DNA from: Stomoxys calcitrans
Taxonomy: Eukaryota; Arthropoda; Insecta; Diptera; Muscidae
NCBI RefSeq assembly: GCF_963082655.1
Contig: NC_081553.1
Span: forward strand, 60,519,071 to 60,583,070
Length of the DNA stretch: 64,000 bases
Direction of reading: 5' to 3'
This document shows positions 57,490 to 64,000 of this stretch, piece after piece. The first letter of the stretch is position 1, and every line of letters begins with the position of its first letter. A model generated the notes under the pieces. That model worked only from the letters and a program-made list of their open reading frames with translations, had not been told where the DNA came from and ran no database searches. Both the position numbers and the translations under genes were made by a program.

Positions 57490-58212
57490 AATATAGCGTT
57501 GATATATACTGATCTTATTTCGATCAATCCATGTCCGTCTGTCAATTGAACTGTCCGTGGGTCCGTCTGTCTACAAATTTGCAGAATGGTACGATGTGTC
57601 TCCCATATAAACCATTCTTCCAATTATCCATTATATAGAACTCAAAGTGATCAGATTTTCTTGATATTTACACAGATTGGAACCACGATCGGAACATTAT
57701 AACGGTGTAAATTACCAAGATGATCTGGAAGGAGCAATGAGCTATGGAATTTGTTGATATTGTAAGAAGGCGGACCCTCCCCCTAACCTCAAAAGCATCA
57801 CGCAAAAATAAAAGTAGACCGATCGAGACAATATCACTCACATGCATGGTCTTAGGGAGTAGATTACGAATATGGTCTGGAAGGAGAAGAAGGATATAGA
57901 ATTTGTTGATATCGTATGGGGCGGACCCTCCGATCGGGACAACTTAAATGAAAGGTATTCGGGGGCCGCACCGACTTAAATCCCCCTCAAAAAGTCATAT
58001 TGGACAATAATGACAATATAGCACTCAAATGGGAGTAGATTACGAATTTGGTCTGGAAGCAGCAATAGGCTTTTTTAATCATGGCTACATAGGGTCCAAA
58101 TAGAGAGTGTAGTGTTTGGTAGTAGACAAACGAATCGTTCTGGCATATATGACATATTTTTCGCGTAGTGTTAATGAAGGCGCAGCGGAACGGGCCGAAT
58201 CCAGCGAGTGTA
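57490..58212 (+). repeat. Second dispersed repeat family, copy 2
   Basis: 'catgtccgtctgtcaattga' leads into 'gagtagattacgaatatggt', 'cggaccctccccctaacctc' and 'aaatgaaaggtattcggggg', and it ends with 'gaaggcgcagcggaacgggc', as at 38102. Confidence 0.6.
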
Positions 58213-58546
58213 ATTCTTTTCCGATTTAGATAAAAGTTTGCATGTTGACTACTTATGTAAACTTCGAGGTGTGAACCAAGCAAGGCCAAAATCGGATCAT
58301 AACCTGACCTGCAATACTAACCGATCTGGGATTTCGACTTTTTGAATCTGTGGAGTAGAACTTGGTTTAGCTCTAAAAATGGTATCTCCCATGGTCCGAA
58401 TCGGTTCACATCGCTTAACATAGCAATTCTTATCAGTTGTCCTTTGTTTGCCTATAAAGAGATACCGGGCAAAGTATTAGACAAATGCGATCCATACTGG
58501 AGGGTATATAAGATTCGACCCGTTCAAACTTAGCATGCTTTTATTT
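58213..58546 (+). mobile_element. HINE-like 3'-end fragment
   Basis: 'aatcggatcataacctgacc', 'gacaaatgcgatccatactg', 'gagggtatataagattcgac' and 'agcatgcttttatttgtttt' give the last units and a worn 3' hairpin. Confidence 0.65.
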
Positions 58547-58990
58547 GTTTTGGTTTCAGTGTGACGTTATTCTCGATGAATGTGTGCGTCTCCCTTGTGC
58601 AACAAAAATCAAATAACAATTCATTTGCCGCATAAGGGTGAAGGGTATTTTGTGAAGATAACTTAACGTGTGCATGATAAATTCTCATTCTGGTTCCAAG
58701 CAATTGATTTTTGAAGAGTCCTTAGCCATAGGTAGTGAGTAATACTGGCAAAAGGGGGATGGTAGAGTGTAAGAGTTTTACAAAACAAGGCAAAAAACAA
58801 ACCATTAATTGTCATGATCGGTGTTTTGATTGCTGGCAAATAGCCAAAGGATACCATTAGAGGCATGTCATGGGAAAATTCTCAGCAAAGCATTCTCAAG
58901 TATCAAACTTCTTGTTTTCTCTCTCTCTCTCTCTAAAATGATGACATTACGTAACAAATTTCACATTGGTCATAGATATTTTTGTTTTGT
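58547..58990. other. Downstream flank of the serpin exon, no gene seen
   Basis: Contains a short (CT)n run (58917-58934). No repeat family or coding frame recognised. Confidence 0.3.
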
Positions 58991-58996
58991 TTTATT
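58991..58996 (-). promoter_or_regulatory. Candidate poly(A) signal of the serpin gene
   Basis: TTTATT on plus, AATAAA on minus, ~177 nt past the serpin stop codon. It is the first canonical hexamer I see downstream of the exon. Placement is inference. Confidence 0.45.
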
Positions 58997-59172
58997 GTTG
59001 TTCTGTATAAAAAAAACTTGATGATTATTCGTATGATACCATGAAATTACATTACAATTTTTTTTTTTATAAATAAAAAGGTCCATAAATACACGCGCCT
59101 ACTGAGATATACTTAAACGTAAGTCTTGAGAATTATTTGTGTACGCCACTATAACTTAGATACTCTCTTAAC

Positions 59173-59679
59173 CTAATCAAATTCTACGGTCACCTCGACA
59201 GGCAAATCTTCGGGCACTTCGGGGGCATGAACTTTGCCTGATACCAAAATAAATTCTGATTCACAATCCATGACAAAGTACAGGAAGGGATGCGTTATTT
59301 CGAATTTCTCCAATGGCTCCGGGGTTTTAATTCGTCCTTCGGTATTTGAGGCTACCAGACTGATGGCCGAATTGCCACCTTCATCTACGCGAACATTAAC
59401 GAATTGAACGATTTCGTCAATTTGTAAATCACGATCATCGGAGAGTAGGCTAAGATCAGCTTCGCTGCGTGAGAAAATCTTCGTTAGACCTAAACTCTTG
59501 AGCATCGATTCGGAGCGTGAGGTCTCTTCAATTTGGAATTTGGGCATTATGACATGTAAATCGCGTTCCTTCATGAGGTCCTTGATGGATTTGAAATCGC
59601 TTGGTTCCAATTTCTGTATCAATGAGTGAAGACCCTCCAATTCGTTGGGCAGGATAATCATCATAGAGTAGCGTTTGTT
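59173..59679 (-). CDS. Serpin, C-terminal (last) exon
   Basis: Serpins are serine-protease inhibitors, mostly secreted; some are non-inhibitory. The exon starts at 59679 after TTATCATTCCAG in phase 0 and gives 168 residues to a TAG stop. Residues 5-12 (SMMIILPN) are the serpin SMxIxLPN strand. MPKFQIEE (45-52) and LKSLGLTKIFSRSEADLS (60-77) match the 'lPkFkie...LkxlGmxdiFs...aDfs' stretch. 87-101 (IDEIVQFVNVRVDEG) lead to the reactive-loop hinge, and ITHPFLYFV (128-136) is the HPF signature. The hinge after DEG (99-101) is GNSAISL rather than the usual small T/A-rich run, which may reduce inhibitory action. Arg116 is a candidate P1 residue. Seventeen or so acidic residues extend past the usual 'SGKV' end. 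Upstream exons lie beyond the window. Confidence 0.85.
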   Translation of the reverse strand, partial: NKRYSMMIILPNELEGLHSLIQKLEPSDFKSIKDLMKERDLHVIMPKFQIEETSRSESMLKSLGLTKIFSRSEADLSLLSDDRDLQIDEIVQFVNVRVDEGGNSAISLVASNTEGRIKTPEPLEKFEITHPFLYFVMDCESEFILVSGKVHAPEVPEDLPVEVTVEFD

Positions 59680-59681
59680 CT
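59680..59681 (-). other. 3' splice site (AG) of the serpin terminal exon
   Basis: On minus, a 17-T tract, then 'atcgtcattttgttatcatt' and 'ccag|aacaaacgc'. A pyrimidine-rich tract and AG placed in phase with the serpin frame support it. Confidence 0.8.
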
Positions 59682-59734
59682 GGAATGATAACAAAATGAC
59701 GATTAAAAAATTAACCAAAAAAAAAAAAAAAATA

Positions 59735-60150
59735 ACATAGAATGAAATAAAATAAAATAAAATAAAATAAAATAAAATAAAATAAAACAAAACAAAATAA
59801 AATAAAATAAAATAAAATAAAATAAAATAAAATAAAATAAAATAAAATAAAATAAAATAAAATAAAATAAAATAAAATAAAATAAAATAAAATAAAATAA
59901 AATAAAATAAAATAAAATAAAATAAAATAAAATAAAATAAAATAAAATAAAATAAAATAAAATAAAATAAAATAAAATAAAATAAAATAAAATAAAATAA
60001 AATAAAATAAAATAAAATAAAATAAAATAAAATAAAATAAAATAAAATAAAATAAAATAAAATAAAATAAAATAAAATAAAATAAAATAAAATAAAATAA
60101 AATAAAATAAAATAAAATAAAATAAAATAAAATAAAATAAAATAAAAAAA
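59735..60150. repeat. (AAAAT)n microsatellite, ~80 units, in the serpin intron
   Basis: Nearly pure pentanucleotide over ~410 bp, with AAAAC variants near 59785, and a decaying tail to 60235. On the transcribed minus strand it is (TTTTA)n, ending ~55 bases before the acceptor. The 152-codon FILFY frame across it is an artefact of the 5 bp period. Confidence 0.97.
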
Positions 60151-60249
60151 ATAAAATACAAAAAAAAAATTAAATTAAAATTAAATAAAATAAAATAAAA
60201 TTAAATTAAATAAAAAAAATAAAATAAAACGACATAAACTAAAAAAAAC

Positions 60250-61562
60250 GAGTAAAAAGGCATTAAGTTCGGCCGGACCGAACTTTGGATACCCACCACC
60301 TCGGAAATATATGTAAATCCCATTTCGTCACAATCCGGTGAAATTTGGATAACTCAAGCAACCAAATTCGGCACGGACATTGAGTGGTCTAATATATATG
60401 TCTTTCTCAAATTTTGTAAAACAAAATATTGTTCTTTTTGGCAGATATATCCAATTATAAACCGATCTGAACAGTATTAAAGTCGGATATCGTGAGGCTC
60501 AGAAAAATTCACTGTTTCAAATTTCAGCGAAATCGTGTAATAAATAAAACTTTTATGGGCTTCGGTCCCCTTATCGGCGGATCGGTCTATAAGGCAGCTA
60601 TATCTAAATGTATTCCGATCTGAACCATATATTGGTCGGATGTTGGGAGGTCTTAACCTACTCACTGTTTCAAATTTTAGCGAAATCGGTTACAAAATAA
60701 AGCTTTTAGGGGCTTCAGACCCTTTATCGGCAGATAGGTCTATATGCCAGCTACATCTTAATATAGCCCGATCTAATCCATATTTAGTTCATATGCCAGG
60801 AGGCTTAGAGTAACTCACTGTTTTAAATTTCAGCGAAATCGGGTAATAAATAAAGCTTTTATGGTCTTCAGACCCTTTATCGGGAGATCGGTCTATATGG
60901 CAGCTATATCTTAATATAGACCGATCTAATCCATATTTAGGTCAGATGTCGGGAGCCTTAAAATAACCCACCATTGTAAATTTCAGCGAAATCGGGTAAT
61001 AAAAAAAGCTTTTATGGTCTTCAGACCCTTTATCGGAGATCGGTCTATATGACAGCTATATCTAAATATAGCCCGATCTATACCATACTTGGGTCGGATG
61101 TTGGGAGGCTTAAAACTGCTCACTATTCCAAATTTCAGCGAAATCGGATAAAAAATAAAGCTTTTATGGCCTTCAGACCCTTTATCGGCAGATCGGTCTA
61201 TATGGTAGCTATATCTAAATATAGTCCGATCCGAACCATATTCGGGTCGGTTGTCGGGAAGCCATACACTACTCACTGTTTCAAATTTCAGCAAAATCGG
61301 ATGAAAAATAAATTTTTATGAGCATTAGACTCTTTATCGGAAAATCGGTCTATATAGGTGCTATATCCAAATATGGTCCGATTTGGGCCGTTCAAGAACA
61401 TAGCTAGCGTGCATCAAATAGGCGTATCTGTGCCAAATTTCAGCTCAATATCTCAATTTTTGAAGGCTCTAGAGTGGTTACAACAGACTGACGGATAGAC
61501 GGACAGACACACGGACATCGTTAAATCATCTTAGAATTTTACGACGATCCGAAATATATATA
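60250..61562 (-). mobile_element. HINE-like element in the serpin intron
   Basis: The left end is 'gagtaaaaaggcattaag' with hairpin GTTCGGCCGGACCGAAC and CCCACCACC. ~155 bp units ('cggcagatcggtctatatgg', 'catccgatttagcgaaatcg'-type variants) follow, then 'gacagacacacggacatcg' and a worn right end that runs into a mariner terminus at 61565. Confidence 0.75.
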
Positions 61563-61564
61563 TA

Positions 61565-61591
61565 TTGGGTTGCCCAAAAAGTAATTGCGGA
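61565..61591 (+). mobile_element. Solo terminus of the mariner-type MITE (copy 3)
   Basis: TTGGGTTGCCCAAAAAGTAA plus 'ttgcgga' matches the MITE end exactly, but the element stops there and HINE-like sequence follows. It is a deletion derivative or recombination scar. Confidence 0.75.
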
Positions 61592-61594
61592 CTT

Positions 61595-61691
61595 GGTTTG
61601 GCTGTGCAATTCGCTGTGCAAAATTTCAGCCGAATCGGATAAGAATCGCACTCTCGATTGACTCAAGAAATAAATTTGGGAGATCTATTTA
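61595..61691 (-). mobile_element. HINE-like fragment, left of mariner insertion
   Basis: 'tgtgcaaaatttcagccgaa', 'tcggataagaatcgcactct' and 'gggagatctattta' break off at TA (61690-61691). The element resumes as 'tatatgggagctttatcagg' after the mariner. Confidence 0.7.
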
Positions 61692-62298
61692 AAGGGTGAT
61701 TTTTTTGAGGTTAGGATTTTCATGCATTAGTATTTGACAGATCACGTGGGATTTCAGACATGGTGTCAAAGAGAAAGATGCTCAGTATGCTTTGACATTT
61801 CATCATGAATAGACTTACTAACGAGCAACGCTTGCAAATCATTGAATTTTATTACCAAAATCAGTGTTCGGTTCGAAATGTGTTCAAATTTTGACAAATT
61901 TTGTTCAGCGATGAGGCTCATTTCTGGTTGAATGGCTACGTAAATAAGCAAAATTGCCGCATTTGGAGAGAAGAGCAACCAGAAGCCGTTCAAGAACTGC
62001 CCATGCATCCCGAAAAATGCACTGTTTGGTGTGGTTTGTACGCTGGTGGAATCATTGGACCGTATTTTTTCAAAGATGCTGTTGGACGCAACGTTACGGT
62101 GAATGAACACATTTCGAACCGAACACTGATTTTGGTAATAAAATTCAATGATTTGCAAGCGTTGCTCGTTAGTAAGTCTATTCATGATGAAATGTCAAAG
62201 CATACTGAGCATCTTTCTCTTTGACACCATGTCTGAAATCCCACGTGATCTGTCAAATACTAATGCATGAAAATCCTAACCTCAAAAAAATCCCCCTT
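61692..62298 (+). mobile_element. Internally deleted mariner-like element with ~165 bp terminal repeats
   Basis: TA at 61690-61691 and 62299-62300 flanks inverted ends (AAGGGTGATTTTTTT and complement). The terminal repeats reach from 61692 to about 61858 and from about 62135 to 62298, and include the transposase start MNRLTNEQRLQIIEFYYQ (61806-61860). The interior holds FSDEAHFWLNGYVNKQNCR (first catalytic Asp of the mariner triad, from about 61901) to GRNVTVNEH (about 62108). The region between the N-terminus and FSDEAHF is deleted at about 61894, and the remaining catalytic part is replaced by the right terminal repeat. It cannot encode an active enzyme. Confidence 0.85.
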
Positions 62299-62300
62299 TA

Positions 62301-62630
62301 TATGGGAGCTTTATCAGGTAATCTACCGATTCAGGTCATATTTTCACACGTATGCTAAAGATCATACAAAAAGTCTTTATGCAAAATTTCAACCAAATCG
62401 GATGAGAAATGAGAATTGTTCCCTCTAGAGGCTAAAGAAGTACCATCAATAGATCGGTTTATAGTAGAGCTTTATTAAGTTGTGAACCGATTTGAGCCAT
62501 ACATGGCGCAGTTGTTAGAATTAAGAGTAAAACACTTAATGGAAAATTTTAGCGAAATCGGATAATAAATGCGCCCTCTAGCGGCTCAAAAAATCAAGAT
62601 CCGAAATCAGTTTATATGCGATATCCTCCG
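62301..62630 (-). mobile_element. HINE-like fragment, right of mariner insertion
   Basis: 'tatgggagctttatcaggta', 'caaatcggatgagaaatgag' and 'gcgccctctagcggctcaaa'. It continues the array from 61691 and stops at about 62630 against a LINE. Confidence 0.65.
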
Positions 62631-63727
62631 CTCTCTCCCAGGTTATGGAAAGCATCAAGGTTATGGGGAGCATGGTTAATCACCGCCTTGTGAGGTATTT
62701 ATAGTCTAATGGCCTTCTTAGCGACCAACAGTATGAGTGCCGCATAAATCGCTCTACGGGCGACTTCGTAGCATTTCCGTAGGAACTTTGTAGTCGCTCA
62801 ATCCACCATTTGTCGCATTTGCTGTAGGTAATGGCTTCGTTCGATTTACTTCGCGCTTTCTCAGAGATCGCACTATACGAGTCGTTCTCCTTGTTCTTCT
62901 CTTTTTTCTTATTTTCATCAACGATCTGTTGAGTTTGACATCGAATACGATCTACTCATTTGCAGATGACAGTAATCGCTGTCACTCCCACTCATTTGAC
63001 CATAGGCCGAATCTTTGAGAGATTGAGGACAAGAGTCAGGTTATGGACGATACATTCTGCTATGATTTGCTGGCCATTTCTAAGTGGGGTCGAATGAATC
63101 GAATAGATTTTAATGCACGGAAGACTCAGTGCTGTTTGTTGCCACACAAACGATTCGCTGAACCATTACGATCATCTTTGTCTACCAATGGTATAGATGT
63201 TGACCAATCAGAACCTCTTGATGTACTGGGCATGAAAATTCAAAGTGTTATTCGTCGAGCTAAACATGTATTTAAAATGTCGAAAGAAGCATTCAAGTGT
63301 TTACGCTTCCTTCAAGCGTTGTAAGAATTACTTCACTCCGTCTGATCTTCTTAACATCTACACCACTTTCATAAGGCCGACAATGGAGTACAACTCACAT
63401 ATATGGGCGGGAGCTTCAAAATCATTCCTGGAGCTACTGAACCGTGTACAGAGGAGAGCAATGGCGTTGATTGGGGACAGTAGGGTATCCAACTTTATAG
63501 CCTCCCCTTGAACATCATCGCAATGTGGGTTGTTTGGCGCTGTTCTATCGTTACTTTCATGGTGTGTGTTCGTCTGATATTCGTCTTCTTATTCCTGGTA
63601 TGAGGATGTTTGTCAGAAATACTAGACATTCCACGAACTTCCACACGTTTGTAATTGATTGGCCAGAGGACCGGCAAATGCATTTTAGAGATAATTCTTA
63701 TTTAGACCGAACCGGTTATATGTGATA
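62630..63727 (+). pseudogene. CR1/Jockey-like LINE reverse transcriptase, broken
   Basis: The start reads KVMGSMVNHRLVRYL and LLSDQQYECRINRSTGDF (62650-62770), with LFFLIFINDLLSLTSNTIYSFADDSN around 62900-62975, where FADD is the RT motif C. 63043-63324 is open (LLAISKWGRMNRIDFNARKTQCCLL, LDVLGMKIQS), followed by frames 63245-63511 (KNYFTPSDLLNIYTTFIRPTMEYNSHIWAGAS, VQRRAMALI) and 63525-63725 (ALFYRYFHGVCSSDIR). These are the thumb and C-terminal segments of a CR1/Jockey-group ORF2. At least three frameshifts; no endonuclease in the window. Confidence 0.7.
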
Positions 63728-63739
63728 TCGACCAGGGAT

Positions 63740-64000
63740 TTAACAAATGTCAGATAACACTACATCCATGATTCAGGTTCCGAGAACTCTTATACAAATC
63801 CAAGCTTCAGCGATATCGGGCACAAATCCGCTTTTTATGGGATTTAGACCCAAAGTTGGATGATAGGTCTATATGGCAGCTATATCTAAATGTAGTTTGA
63901 TCTGGTACATATGCTTTTCGGATGACGGAGAAATCGGGAATAAATGCAGGTTTTATGGGCTTAAGACCATAAATCGACAAATCGGTCTATATGGCATCTA
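63740..64000 (-). mobile_element. HINE-like fragment at window end
   Basis: 'gataggtctatatggcagct' and 'aaatcgacaaatcggtctat' units. It continues past the window edge. Confidence 0.65.

Noticed and set aside
59703..60161. 152-codon FILFY-repeat ORF (minus)
   Set aside because: Produced by the (AAAAT)n microsatellite. A five-base unit without stops gives a five-residue repeat.

Overview
The window is eukaryotic, repeat-dominated DNA, most likely from a calyptrate (muscid-type) fly such as Stomoxys, Haematobia or Musca. This rests on AT-rich base composition, intron-style splice signals, tRNA-derived SINEs, mariner elements, several LINE clades and the very abundant 'GGTCTATATGGCAGCTATAT' type tandem-repeat elements. 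The species call is inference from recalled repeat families, not a database match. I see no prokaryotic genes, operons or CRISPR arrays. The long open frames are nearly all transposon remnants or repeats that happen to lack stops.

The only convincing host gene piece is the terminal exon of a serpin on the minus strand (59173-59679). It has a clean splice acceptor and lies just downstream of a ~410 bp (AAAAT)n intronic microsatellite. Its upstream exons are not in the window, so the intron is longer than 4.3 kb. A second possible gene is a two-exon minus-strand ORF of unknown family (12300-11403). It sits in the spacer of a large inverted repeat whose ~1 kb arms (10039-11075 / 13185-14212) are nearly identical.

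Layout: 1-2950, 4753-7552, 8585-9735, 20732-23395, 24905-27445, 30716-32106, 34130-35697, 38137-41185, 42488-45020, 55521-57035, 58213-58546, 60250-62630 and 63740-64000 are copies or fragments of Helentron/HINE (DINE-1)-like elements. They have subterminal inverted repeats (TACCCTCCACCA / TGGTGGAGGGTA or CCCACCACC / GGTGGTGGG), a GTTCGGCCGGGCCGAAC-type hairpin near one end and a core of ~155 bp tandem units. Other tandem blocks are a ~175 bp satellite (15530-17985), a 124/186 bp array (18362-19198), a ~247 bp array (47780-48480) and a 15 bp x 66 minisatellite (50541-51531) that is in frame with a LINE endonuclease.

LINE remnants: a 5'-truncated Jockey-like copy (27446-30684, minus), a plus-strand Jockey-like copy carrying the minisatellite (50461-52510), three copies of an RNase H-bearing LINE (19326-22475, 24149-24840, 45236-46680), an RTE-like copy (52545-54325, minus) and a CR1/Jockey-like RT (62630-63727). 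A tRNA-derived SINE occurs at least eight times. Mariner-type MITEs lie at 28007-28243, 51958-52193 and 61565-61591, and deleted mariners at 61692-62298 and 33555-34134.

The elements are deeply nested. Several insertions keep target-site duplications, so their relative order can be read directly from the sequence. The remaining intervals (3720-4752, 7553-8584, 14213-15529, 23396-24148, 32107-33554, 41186-42487, 47216-47780, 48926-50125, 54735-55520, 58547-58990) show no gene I can support.
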